NCBI GenBank assembly: GCA_039619475.1
Contig: CM077116.1
Location: 33,367,183-33,431,182 of the forward strand
Reading direction: 5' to 3'
DNA: 64,000 nt
Source of the DNA: Icerya purchasi
Taxonomy: Eukaryota > Arthropoda > Insecta > Hemiptera > Monophlebidae
Under the pieces are notes generated by a model. The model was given only the letters and a program-made list of their open reading frames with translations, did no database searches and was not told where the DNA came from. Position 1 is the first letter of the stretch. Each line of letters begins with the position of its first letter. The position numbers and the translations under genes were made by a program. Shown one piece after another: positions 34,850 to 46,559 of this stretch.

Positions 34850-36420
34850 CGCATACTTAATGAAATATATTTGACCGTTCTATCTAAATCGGATGCCATC
34901 TTCAACGAAAATGTATGCCGACTGATTACTGTGATTCCGTAACCGTTCTACGTATCGTAGTTTGACTGTCACAGTCTGTTCTTTAACCGCTGCTATTTAG
35001 AAATCGTTGTGTATCTCGTCGTTGCGTACATACCATGGCACACCGGCTATCGATCGTAGGATCTTCCATTGCACTCGTTGGATGATCGCTACATTTGATC
35101 TACTTACGGCTCCCTAAAGTGAAATTCCGTAAGACCGTATGTAGATTTTAAGACAGATTTGTACAGTCCAACGATAGCATTGACTTTTAACCAAGTAACC
35201 GATACAGATTGCGAAATTTAAGATTTACTTATTTCCGTTCAGCATCTATATGATTTATCCATGTAAGATCCAGATGTAAGCCGAGATATCTTATACTATT
35301 CAAAGTTGAAATTGTTTTTTTCATTTAACTTTATTACCGGATTACTGTTCGCTTTCTTCAAAATAAAAATATAACGGATTCGTTAACTTTAATTTTCCAA
35401 GATTTATACACACCATTTTTCCAAGGCGTTTAAGTGAAATTGTAGCTGCTTCGATGCTGATGTGACATTACAGTGCATAAACAGTATAGCTATGTCATCT
35501 GAAAACATAGCTGTCGTTATGTTAATGTTTTCGGGAAAATCGTATGTATATATCTGGTATAGCATAGCATCTAAACACACTGTCTAGCGAAACTCATGAA
35601 CTGTGATGGTGCGAATACTCGATTTGAAACTCGTTGAAATTCACTCAGAAAAATCCTCCTTCAAAGTTAGAAGACTTGATTAATAAAGTACTAGTACTGA
35701 TATAAAGTAATTGTTGTTTTATTTTAAATAATGTTCCGTCGTGCCATACTTTATCAAATGCTTTTTCAAAAAACTGCTGAGTAAAATTGTTTATCCTCGA
35801 AACTTTGACGTATCGCATTAAAAACTCTATGTATTTGTTCTACATAGTGTTCTATGTTGTTCCCTAAAACCAAAAACTGACAATGCGGCATTGTTTTATT
35901 TTGGGTTAGTAAAGGTTTCATTCTTCTTAATAATAATTTTTTGAATATTTTCGAAAACGCTAAACGTAAACTTATCGGTCTATACGAAGTTACATCTCCA
36001 GTAAGTTTCCCTGGTTCCTCGTATAAGTATATTCTGTTGCAATGGGAAATATCCAGTTCTAAGAATTGCGCATTATATATAAGCGTTAGTAATATTTTGT
36101 TTTTTTTTAATTTTTTTGGTAATTTCTTGATTATTTTAGACGTAATTAAATCGTATCCAGAAGATTTCTTCGGATTTAAATGTCTTTGTATATAATTATT
36201 TACTTCCACGGGAGATACTGGTTTTTTCGGAAAGGACATTTGGTGTAGGAACTTAAGTAATCATCTACTTCTACGTCTATTTAATTTCACGAGGACAAAA
36301 ACATATCGGATAAATATTCTGCAAAGGTTTAGCCTTTTCTTCGTCTCTTCTTATCCGTTAATTGTTTTTCTTTATGTGGCGACATTTTAATTGAGTATTT
36401 CTTTTTAAGGTTCTAACAGC
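34850..36420 (-). pseudogene. Jockey-like LINE reverse transcriptase, decayed
   Basis: Reading the minus strand from about 36420 downward gives, in broken frames: RRDEEKAK and TFAEYLSDMF (upstream linker of Jockey ORF2), then an open 157-codon piece at 35766-36239 with KKSSGYDLITSKIIKKLP and SYRPISL, then QIHRVFNAIRQSFEDKQFYSAVF leading to motif A. Next come FSDDIAILF near 35500 (motif C; family FADD, first Ala changed to Ser) and ALEKW. RYLGLHLDLTWINHIDA lies at about 35310-35250, and CAMVCTQRRDT-like C-terminal sequence ends near 34930. Many stops interrupt it. The endonuclease half is missing. It is followed at once, on its upstream side, by the DUF7869-like fragment. Confidence 0.75.
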
Positions 36421-36710
36421 GTTTCATAAAGAATGTTCCGATTATTGTTGTACTCTGCGCACAGATCAGATCGTACGATTACTTTCCTTTCTTGGCAAGA
36501 AGACAGTGGCTTAAAGGGTGACGTAACATATTTTAATATGTACGATTCAATTTTTTCAGAACCACATTTGGCAAGATTTTTATACCACAGAAACATGTCG
36601 GCATCATTATCAGTCATGTCGCGAATAGGTAGATTATAAATGGAATATTGCAGCTGATAAACATTTGAATGAGTCAATGTCGGTGTATTAAAACTGGGTA
36701 TACGCGTAAC
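36405..36710 (-). pseudogene. DUF7869-like transposase-type fragment
   Basis: The minus-strand frame is open from about 36710 to 36405. It reads PTLTHSNVYQLQYSIYNLPI, then DADMFLWYKNLAKCGSEKIE, then SYILKYV and IVRSDLCAEYNNNRNIL. Large uncharacterised insect proteins of the DUF7869 group, thought to be transposon-derived, have Y..RQLS.YN.GIH, W.E..A.RGS.EI.SC..KY and SD.C.GQNRN in the same order and spacing. The last is the likely catalytic Asp block, with Gln-Asn altered here. This is recognition by pattern, not by search. The fragment ends at TLLEP where Jockey-like sequence begins. Its first part lies inside the 621-bp tandem repeat and so is copied five more times. Confidence 0.5.
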
Positions 36711-39700
36711 ATGATAAAATTAGGACTTTTGAAAGCTTTAGCGAAAGTCATGTATGCTTGGTGTTGGCTTTAAAATAGAGTACACGATTTTCAGTTTCTA
36801 TCTTGTTCCGTTCGGTATTCATTATTAGCCAGTAATAGATAGGTATAAATTGAAATCGCTCTAGAAAAAACGTTGCGGTAAATGGTCTGAATTTGTTGGA
36901 TTACGGAATATTTTAACGTTAAAAATAATCATTACATCTTTGGGACGTCACTTAGATTAAAATGTTGTTTGCGTGAATTATGCCTGCTGTAGTAACTGAA
37001 TATTTAACTGCAAACGATCTAAGGTTTTCTTTTATAAATTTTCCATTGTTTTAGCATTGATAGAATGAGGATAAAAGTGTACACGCTCTTCGGTCTTTAG
37101 TCTTTTAGCTTTTGTAGTAACATCTGTGTAGTGACAAAAACATATTGTACAATGTTTTACGTTGATCATTCAATATTTCAGAACCACATTTGGCAAGATT
37201 TTTATACCACAGAAACATGTCGGCATCATTATCAGTCATGTCGCGAATAGGTAGATTATAAATGGAATATTGCAGCTGATAAACATTTGAATGAGTCAAT
37301 GTCGGTGTATTAAAACTGGGTATACGCGTAACATGATAAAATTAGGACTTTTGAAAGCTTTAGCGAAAGTCATGTATGCTTGGTGTTGGCTTTAAAATAG
37401 AGTACACGATTTTCAGTTTCTATCTTGTTCCGTTCGGTATTCATTATTAGCCAGTAATAGATAGGTATAAATTGAAATCGCTCTAGAAAAAACGTTGCGG
37501 TAAATGGTAGAATTTGTTGGATTACGGAATATTTTAACGTTAAAAATAATCATTACATCTTTGGAACGTCACTTAGATTAAAATGTTGTTTGCGTGAATT
37601 ATGCCTGCTGTAGTAACTGAATATTTAACTGCAAACGATCTAAGGTTTTCTTTTATAAATTTTCCATTGTTTTAGCATTGATAGAATGAGGATAAAAGTG
37701 TACACGCTCTTCGGTCTTTAGTCTTTTAGCTTTTGTAGTAACATCTGTGTAGTGACAAAAACATATTGTACAATGTTTTACGTTGATCATTCAATATTTC
37801 AGAACCACATTTGGCAAGATTTTTATACCACAGAAACATGTCGGCATCATTATCAGTCATGTCGCGAATAGGTAGATTATAAATGGAATATTGCAGCTGA
37901 TAAACATTTGAATGAGTCAATGTCGGTGTATTAAAACTGGGTATACGCGTAACATGATAAAATTAGGACTTTTGAAAGCTTTAGCGAAAGTCATGTATGC
38001 TTGGTGTTGGCTTTAAAATAGAGTACACGATTTTCAGTTTCTATCTTGTTCCGTTCGGTATTCATTATTAGCCAGTAATAGATAGGTATAAATTGAAATC
38101 GCTCTAGAAAAAACGTTGCGGTAAATGGTAGAATTTGTTGGATTACGGAATATTTTAACGTTAAAAATAATCATTACATCTTTGGAACGTCACTTAGATT
38201 AAAATGTTGTTTGCGTGAATTATGCCTGCTGTAGTAACTGAATATTTAACTGCAAACGATCGAAGGTTTTCTTTTATAAATTTTCCATTGTTTTAGCATT
38301 GATAGAATGAGGATAAAAGTGTACACGCTCTTCGGTCTTTAGTCTTTTAGCTTTTGTAGTAACATCTGTGTAGTGACAAAAACATATTGTACAATGTTTT
38401 ACGTTGATCATTCAATATTTCAGAACCACATTTGGCAAGATTTTTATACCACAGAAACATGTCGGCATCATTATCAGTCATGTCGCGAATAGGTAGATTA
38501 TAAATGGAATATTGCAGCTGATAAACATTTGAATGAGTCAATGTCGGTGTATTAAAACTGGGTATACGCGTAACATGATAAAATTAGGACTTTTGAAAGC
38601 TTTAGCGAAAGTCATGTATGCTTGGTGTTGGCTTTAAAATAGAGTACACGATTTTCAGTTTCTATCTTGTTCCGTTCGGTATTCATTATTAGCCAGTAAT
38701 AGATAGGTATAAATTGAAATCGCTCTAGAAAAAACGTTGCGGTAAATGGTAGAATTTGTTGGATTACGGAATATTTTAACGTTAAAAATAATCATTAATC
38801 TTTGGGACGTCACTTAGATTAAAATGTTGTTTGCGTGAATTATGCCTGCTGTAGTAACTGAATATTCAACTGCAAACGATCTAAGGTTTTCTTTTATAAA
38901 TTTTCCATTGTTTTAGCATTGATAGAATGAGGATAAAAGTGTACACGCTCTTCGGTCTTTAGTCTTTTAGCTTTTGTAGTAACATCTGTGTAGTGACAAA
39001 AACATATTGTACAATGTTTTACGTTGATCATTCAATATTTCAGAACCACATTTGGCAAGATTTTTATACCACAGAAACATGTCGGCATCATTATCAGTCA
39101 TGTCGCGAATAGGTAGATTATAAATGGAATATTGCAGCTGATAAACATTTGAATGAGTCAATGTCGGTGTATTAAAACTGGGTATACGCGTAACATGATA
39201 AAATTAGGACTTTTGAAAGCTTTAGCGAAAGTCATGTATGCTTGGTGTTGGCTTTAAAATAGAGTACACGATTTTCAGTTTCTATCTTGTTCCGTTCGGT
39301 ATTCATTATTAGCCAGTAATAGATAGGTATAAATTGAAATCGCTCTAGAAAAAACGTTGCGGTAAATGGTAGAATTTGTTGGATTACGGAATATTTTAAC
39401 GTTAAAAATAATCATTAATCTTTGGGACGTCACTTAGATTAAAATGTTGTTTGCGTGAATTATGCCTGCTGTAGTAACTGAATATTCAACTGCAAACGAT
39501 CTAAGGTTTTCTTTTATAAATTTTCCATTGTTTTAGCATTGATAGAATGAGGATAAAAGTGTACACGCTCTTCGGTCTTTAGTCTTTTAGCTTTTGTAGT
39601 AACATCTGTGTAGTGACAAAAACATATTGTACAATGTTTTACGTTGATCATTCAATATTTCAGAACCACATTTGGCAAGATTTTTATACCACAGAAACAT

Positions 39701-40279
39701 GTCGGCATCATTATCAGTCATGTCGCGAATAGGTAGATTATAAATGGAATATTGCAGCTGATAAACATTTGAATGAGTCAATGTCGGTGTATTAAAACTG
39801 GGTATACGCGTAACATGATAAAATTAGGACTTTTGAAAGCTTTAGCGAAAGTCATGTATGCTTGGTGTTGGCTTTAAAATAGAGTACACGATTTTCAGTT
39901 TCTATCTTGTTCCGTTCGGTATTCATTATTAGCCAGTAATAGATAGGTATAAATTGAAATCGCTCTAGAAAAAACGTTGCGGTAAATGGTAGAATTTGTT
40001 GGATTACGGAATATTTTAACGTTAAAAATAATCATTACATCTTTGGGACGTCACTTAGATTAAAATGTTGTTTGCGTGAATTATGCCTGCTGTAGTAACT
40101 GAATATTCAACTGCAAACGATCTAAGGTTTTCTTTTATAAATTTTCCATTGTTTTAGCATTGATAGAATGAGGATAAAAGTGCACACGCTCTTCGGTCTT
40201 TAGTCTTTTAGCTTTTGTAGTAACATCTGTGTAGTGACAAAAACATATTGTACAATGTTTTACGTTGATCATTCAATAT
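36555..40279. repeat. 621-bp tandem array, six head-to-tail copies
   Basis: Units start at TTCAGAACCACATTTGGC at 36555, 37177, 37798, 38419, 39039 and 39659, and the last ends at 40279. Lengths are 622, 621, 621, 620, 620 and 621 bp. The copies differ at only a few positions. Each unit carries on its minus strand the start of the DUF7869-like fragment (THSNVYQLQYSIYNLPI through LAKCGSE), so each later unit has the same 64-codon frame (37105-37299, 37726-37920, 38347-38541, 38967-39161, 39587-39781) ending in unrelated codons. ATTCAAT occurs just left of the array (36545-36551) and at its right end (40271-40277), which could have seeded the first duplication. The frames are carried along by the repeat and are not evidence for a gene. 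Confidence 0.97.
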
Positions 40280-41909
40280 GCAATCAGAAGAGGCTAAACG
40301 TTTCGAAATTGCACCAGATTCTCCTTTATGCCTTCGTATTGCTTTACACAAGTTAATAGATTTCAGTAGCAGATTGTTCATTCCAAGTTAGAATATGGAA
40401 CTGTTTGAAAAAATCATGAACATCCGATAAGTGAGAGCACCGCGTCATTCTGTTCAGTTCAAGAATTCGTATAACTACGAGAACCATGAAGGGGATAATT
40501 CTCCCTTCCAAAAATTCCTAAAATACGAGTTCCGGCCGTTTTTCAGTAATTTTCGAGATCCTTTTCATAACACGTTTTCGGTTATTAACACTTTTTCCTG
40601 ATCACTGGAAAAGATATTTATATCGCTGCGATGAATCACAGTGAAAACGCAAACACCAAACAGACCTTTCCATCGTTAGTTTCGTTTTTCTTACCGCTGC
40701 AAATTAATAATTCCCATTAGCATTAATCATCATATAATCGTAATAAAAATGTAAACACGCGAAAAGCAACTTCAACAAATAAATAATTTTTCTACAACAT
40801 GGCTAACAGACATATAGCGTTATTCCACCAATCAAAAGCATGGGACGCGAATTCTTAGCGACTGTTACGCTGTCTGGAAATTCGACGAAAAAGTGATGGG
40901 AGTGTAGTTTCATCCAGCATGGAGCATAGAACTTATTTAACCTATTTCCATCGAGAAAATAATTTTACACTGAAAAATTATCTGATGAAAGTACAAATTA
41001 AACGGTCGGAAATATTGAAATAAATAAAACAAAAAATGTGAAAGAAAGAAAGAGGATCGTAAAAACGGAAAAATCGTATAAAAGAACCAAAAGAAACGAT
41101 TTTAAAGGAGAATGCGAATCGGAAAATTAAAACTGACAATAAAATTAACGACAAACGGGTGACTATCGAAATGGACGAAAAACTGTGCACGTAACGGCCA
41201 CCTTGTAATTAACCGTCATAAACGAACTATATGGCGCACAGGTAAAAACGAAACTACGCGATTACGATTGTTATTAAAACTATTAACAACTGAAATGGCC
41301 GCGATAGAATAATTGAAAATAAATTAACCAAATAAAATGAACCGGGCTTATTCAGTCACGATAAATATGTAGATTCTCTAGTCTTGCACGTGGCAACTAT
41401 CTCTTTCGCTTTGATGTAAGCCAACTACTTCGCTAAGATCTTATTTATAATTCATACTTCAATCTCTTATCTATCATTTATCCGCTGTCGCTTGTTTTTA
41501 GCCACCGTAACGTATTCCATTTCATACGATATGAACGGTTTATTCATTATTAATCTATCTTACCACGGTTTACTTCGAATATTATAGTACACACTTGCGC
41601 AACGAGTACCGTTGAAGAACTATCGAAAAAAAAGTTAAAGAACTATTAGCTAAAGTTGCGTTGTTAAGAAAAAAAAATTTTCTATTTCGGTTAAGATTCG
41701 GATAAGTCTATTGTCTCCAATGTAATCGGAGTGAACAAAAATACTGAAGCCGAGAGAATTAACAATTCTCCGCTCTTTAAACCATTACTAATTTTTGTTA
41801 ATGATATCTAGGAAAGACAAAAAAAAAAAAGAAGACATTTCCGTGTTTGATAATCTTCTGAAGGAAAGTTTACTTTCCAAGTGCGAACCCAAATCACTAA
41901 TGTATTGAA
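40280..41909. other. no gene recognised
   Basis: AT-rich DNA right of the array. A 38-codon plus-strand frame (from 40278) begins at the array junction and has no known domain. The 70-codon minus-strand frame at 40978-41190 is of biased composition and not supported. Confidence 0.5.
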
Positions 41910-42462
41910 AATGCTACCTAGATCATCCGATGACTATAGGAAGATAAAGAGCTTGACGATTTGTGACTTTTAATCATGTTTAAAGATTGTAGTGAATCGG
42001 TAACTAGGAGGAAATTTAACATTTCGGTAAAAAACAAAAAGAAAATTAAAATGGAACAAAGGAAAATCATCTTAAATATAACATCTGCATATAGAACGGT
42101 TTCCTATACATCTTCGTATGTCATATCGGGAATTATGCCAGTGGATTTACAGTTGGAAATGATTAACGAGATAAAGATAACCAAAAACAACCATAGTGAT
42201 AGGACAAGGGTAATACAGAAAGTAAAAGAAATAAAGTCGAAATACCTGGAGGAATGGCAAAACACTTATGAGCAAGAATTAACAGGGAGACGAACGTATG
42301 GATTATTAACCAGAATCGAGGATAGATTGTTAGAACAAATTACTCAATCCAGATTTATTTCTAACCCAATTTTTGTCGGGACATGGTAATTTCGCTGAGT
42401 ATCTAAAGAAAATGGGCATAACAAATGATGATAAATGCAGAGAATGCAATATCGAAACATAA
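41910..42462 (+). pseudogene. R1-like LINE, C-terminal part of ORF2
   Basis: The frame at 41976-42389 reads ILNITSAYRTVSYTSSYVIS, then GIMPVDLQLEMINEI, then KSKYLEEWQNTYEQELTGRR. This is the region after the RT in R1-clade ORF2 (R...AYRTVS..A..V.AG..P..L...E), followed by W...W and TGR. After a one-base shift at about 42383 it continues GHGNFAEYLKKMGIT and KCRECNIET to a stop at 42460-42462, the first half of the C-terminal CCHC finger. Its second half is recognisable only as ELNRTSEK-like sequence. The RT catalytic core is absent, so this is a 5'-truncated copy. An (AAT)n-A tail follows at 42757-42794. Confidence 0.72.
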
Positions 42463-42752
42463 GAGCTGAATAGAACATCGGAGAAAACTACAACTGGTTC
42501 AAGAATAAAAATAATACCATGAAGACCATAAAATATATAACCGAAATATTAAAGAAAAAAAAAAAAATATGATGTTATAATCTAAGTCGATAGCTTTTTC
42601 TCTTTAGATATCTTGTAATGTAGAGGAGATACGGATAAACCATTGGTCAAACGGTCTCCATCTATAAGAATTTACATTTTGTAATCGTCTTTTTTTTATA
42701 TTTATTTATTAAGGTTTTGTAATTTCAAGAATTATTTGAAAAGGAGATAATT

Positions 42753-42756
<4 letters not shown>

Positions 42757-42794
<38 letters not shown>
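42757..42794 (+). repeat. (AAT)n and A run, likely 3' tail of the R1-like copy
   Basis: About nine ATA/AAT trinucleotides are followed by ten A. Trinucleotide tails of this kind are known for I-related LINEs, and the position about 300 bp after the R1-like coding end fits a 3' untranslated region plus tail. Confidence 0.7.
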
Positions 42795-42829
42795 CTAGGA
42801 GGAAATTATTGGCTTTAGCGTGAGTTATG

Positions 42830-45790
42830 ACGATGTGCTGGAGACAGCGTGTAATTGCATACAACTCTGCACACAGTGCTAAACAGACATCGTTGAGTTT
42901 GCCTTTGTGTGAAATTTCGTGACCTTCGAATGCGGATGCTGCCGGCAGTGGTCCTGCCTTTGCAATACTGTTTTAGCTTCATCAGTGTAATTTGTTAATT
43001 GTCTTAACTTCCACCTCCACTGTGCAGAGGGGGCTTATTGTGTATGGATTTTATTTCAACGATAGGTCGATATTTATCTGGAAAGTGATCCAATGAGGAA
43101 TAAGGATATTTGAATATTGTGGCCTTTGTATAGACTTGATGCCAAATCTTTGCGGGGCGGTCGATGGTTCTAGTAGCGGATTGCTTGAGAAGGCTGGTAC
43201 AAAAAAGAATAGTGATCCAACCGTAGAAGAAAGTGTTGTGTCTAGCTGAGATGGGGTGATACGTATTTCGCGCAGTATGAAATATTTTCGGAAGTAAGAA
43301 AGCGGAGGGCAACCGGATGGAACGCACATGTTAGCAACTATAGATTCGTGTCCAGAATTGTTCTCAATTCGGAAGTGATGCTCAAAATCGAGGGATTTCA
43401 AAAGTGATTTGCTGGCCGAGGGGTACACTTGCACTGGTAGTTGATTTTTGATAATATAAGCGATCTGTAGATATTAGAAAGGAATTTAGGATTGATGTTA
43501 CATCGGGAACTAACCAGATACTTCAGTATGGGTATAGATTTTGTGCAACTATGTTTTAAGTCAGCAATATGAGGCTTCCAACTAATTGTAAGTTTGGAAT
43601 CGAAGGATAACTCAAGGAATTCGACAGTGGCTTTTTGAAGGAACGGTTGTTCAGATTTAGAGACGGACTGGGAGAGAAACGGCGCTCTCTGCATAAATCA
43701 ACATATATCCGACATGGCTAGAATCTGTTGTTTTCGGACTAACTCTGTATTTTATCAATAGTTTTCTGGGGTATTTTTTGAGTGATAGGTGGAAAGTTGG
43801 GCGATAACGAGATGATACAAGATGCAATCGACTATGTTACTGACATATATTGTGAATAACGTTGCACTAAGAGCATAGCCTCGTGGCACGTCATTTTCAA
43901 TTGGAATTGGTGCTGATAACGATGAACCGATCTTAACCCGGATCGTTCGGTGATTGCCTAAAACTCTGGTGATATATTTGCCGATTTGACCATTTATTCT
44001 GGCAGTTTTAAACTTTAGGAAAATAATGCATGCCGCCATATGCGATCAGAAGATTTTTGTAAATTAAAACAGACGGCATACGTATGTTTGTGGCGGTGGA
44101 AGTTCGTTAATATATGCCGTTGCGGAATTATCAAGTGATCGCCTGTTGATCTTGCTTCACGTCATCTGGCTTAAATAGGAGAAATGGGTTTTCTTCAATA
44201 ACACAGAGGAGGCGCTTGTTTAAGATTTTTTCCATTACATTAGATAAGACGTTTAAAAGGGGAGTTGGATGACAGCTTTTAGGATGGAATGGATCTTTAT
44301 TTTGTTTTAATATCTATATGAATAATGTACGCCATTTTACAGAATAATTGAGTGATATCGCCAGATGACCATATTTGGTTATATATATTTGGGAGAAACC
44401 CTTTAGCCTATGACGGTTGATATTTAACCATGTTAATAAGTGAACAGAATCGGGGCTAGGTGCGTGGTTACGGGTATGATCTTTAAATTGAAAGTTTAAC
44501 TCAGACATAGAACATTTTGAAATCATTCGTGGACTGTTGGAGGAAAGAGAATTCTTTTTGCTTATAAAAGGCTTTTCCAGAAGTACACTCGGTGGAATAA
44601 AATAAAGAAGAGAACCCACTCTGATAGCACTGTGCGAAGACATCCGCTGCGTGACTTTGGTATGACTGAGTTGTTATCGATTAAGGGTGTAGGGGGATTG
44701 GACTGATTAGGATGGTTCATTGATTCAATTTTTGACCACGTTATTTGGTTAGATGTGAATTGGACTATGGATACGATGGAAGAATTTTCTAAGATTCTTG
44801 TTTCTTTTTGTCTTAGTTATCTAACGTGCCTTAGCACGTAACTTTTTGAATTGATTTTGAAGATTTGTATTTCCGGAGGGCTCGCTTACGGTTTCGTATT
44901 TACAAAGGCGACTTCACTGCACCACCATGGAACACGGTCGAACGAATATAGAATAGGGGATCGTCATCTCAGCTGCAGTAAACACAGCTTCGAGCAGAAT
45001 CCTAATATTTTCTATCGCAGATATTTTGAGTTGATTTGGGACGAAGACTTTGTCAGGGAAAATTTCCCAATTTGTTCTGTGGAATAAGAAGCGAGGTATA
45101 GTTGATGTGGAAACGTTTGGTAGAGAACTTGTGGTATGGATTATAATGGGGAAATGGTCGCTGAAACAAATGTCGGGCAGTACTATCGACTCTGATTTAA
45201 GATATAAAACCTGGGAGGAGAAAGCTAAATCAATAGTGAAGAACACGTTGCATGAGAAGTTAAAATGCGTGTGCGTAGGTTGAGGGATTAAACATAAATT
45301 ATTATCTAAAAACAGTTTAGTAATGATTGTTCCGTGTCTGTATGTCGTGATCTCTAGATTGTTGAATGAACGTTTAAAACCACCTAATAATATTATCGGT
45401 TTAGGGAGTTGTACTATAATGGATACAAGTTCCTGGCACCTATTCATGTTGTTTTAGGAGAATATAACAATTAGTAGGTTAGGCAAAAGAGGTACATGGA
45501 TAGTGACGCAAACAACTTGTAGAGAAGAGTTGGGACGAACTGAGTCGTAGGTATGGAGGCGTGGATAAGAGAACACCTTCTTTCACTCTAATTCCTTGGC
45601 TATTGTTACATCTAAAGAGTTTATAATGTTTTACTTTTGGCTGGTGTTTTGATTTTAGGTTCTTGTAAGCATATACCGGGGTCGTGTCGTGCGATTAGCT
45701 GTATCAGTTCAACACGGTTATTATTAAAGCCGCGACAGTTTCACTGCATCAAACAAGAGTTTACAGCCATTTTGGTAAAAATTATTGTCG
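42830..45790 (-). pseudogene. I-like LINE ORF2: endonuclease, RT and RNase H, decayed
   Basis: On the minus strand, from high to low coordinates, pieces appear in the order expected of I-clade ORF2. The endonuclease starts near 45780 with NCRGFNNNRVELIQLIARH and ICLQEPK; 44914-45447 holds LPKPIILLGGF (family GDF, Asp lost), PTHTHFNFS and CFSDHFPIIIHTT (catalytic SDH kept). At 44314-44643 come SELNFQFKDHTRNHAPSPD and W+T.FI. Motif A lies near 44090 as VCFNLQKSSDRIWRHALF (Asp to Asn), and motif B at 43755-44039 as NDVPRGYALSATLF. The thumb region at 43051-43694 reads VEFLELSFDSKLTISWKPHI. An RNase H part near 42850-42990 (GHEISHKGKL, CAELYAI) ends the element. Frames shift often. The copy cannot encode an enzyme. 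Confidence 0.78.
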
Positions 45791-46042
45791 AAATACTACA
45801 TAAACGTTGTACAAGCCCCCCTAGTCTAGGCTATATCGACACGAGAAATGTATTAATTGATGTTGAGAACGCTGCCGTCGTTGTCAGTTGTCCTCAGACG
45901 TTTGGATACATTGTTCCGATAATTTTCTAATGATATTTGGGAACAGCGATTATTTTCAATGCTTCTACCGGTGAGATATGGTTTGACTAATGCGAGCATA
46001 TGCACATAGTTCTTTTTGTATAATCAGTTGCATAGGAAAAAT

Positions 46043-46288
46043 TTAATTTGAGTGTGTTACCACTGTGTGAATGAACGTTTCGAATTCTTCAAATTCCATC
46101 GAGGAAGTTGATTGGTCGGAGTTGAAACGGTGTTTGGCTCTTTCAGTTACGTCACCTGGCTCTAGGGTTGGTTTTTCGTTTTGCGGCTCAGTTGGTATAT
46201 ACTTCTCTTCCTTATATGTAGAGAGCCGGTCGTTTAGGTAATAGCCGTGATGGGAAAATCGTTGGTCACGAATCAACAAGCGCTTCAT
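46043..46288 (-). pseudogene. possible ORF1 end of the adjacent I-like LINE
   Basis: The 81-codon minus-strand frame lies just upstream of the endonuclease start of the I-like LINE. It is polar and acidic toward its end (EPQNEKPTLEPGDVTERAKH, then NSDQSTSSMEFEEFETF), which fits the hydrophilic C-terminus of an I-type gag-like ORF1. No CCHC knuckle is visible, so the call depends on position and composition. Confidence 0.3.
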
Positions 46289-46559
46289 ATTAAATGCTTA
46301 TGGTAAATTTAACGAAACTAACGAAAACAACCGACAGGTCACCATGATAAAAAAGGACTTACCTCGTTATAATAAGAAATCAAAAATTACAATTTTCTTT
46401 AAACTTATTTGTCTTATTTATTTCGATTTTATATCAGTTTAGACTTTCATGAGTACAAAGAAAAATTCATTATTCGCGATTTTGCGATTTTTAATTAATT
46501 AAAAGCTTACCTGTAGCTATGACGGTTGTGTACATAAATAACGTAACAATTAAGACGAT

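Noticed and set aside
37105..39781. Five identical 64-codon frames as a conserved small gene family
   Set aside because: They are identical only because the whole 621-bp unit is repeated almost without change. The frame includes non-homologous codons at its end, and there is no sign of selection separate from the repeat.
36555..40279. CRISPR-like array or cluster of functional tandem genes
   Set aside because: The units are directly adjacent 621-bp repeats with no spacers, in a eukaryotic TE-rich setting.
45637..45930. 97-codon plus-strand frame
   Set aside because: It lies opposite the endonuclease start of the minus-strand I-like LINE and is its shadow.
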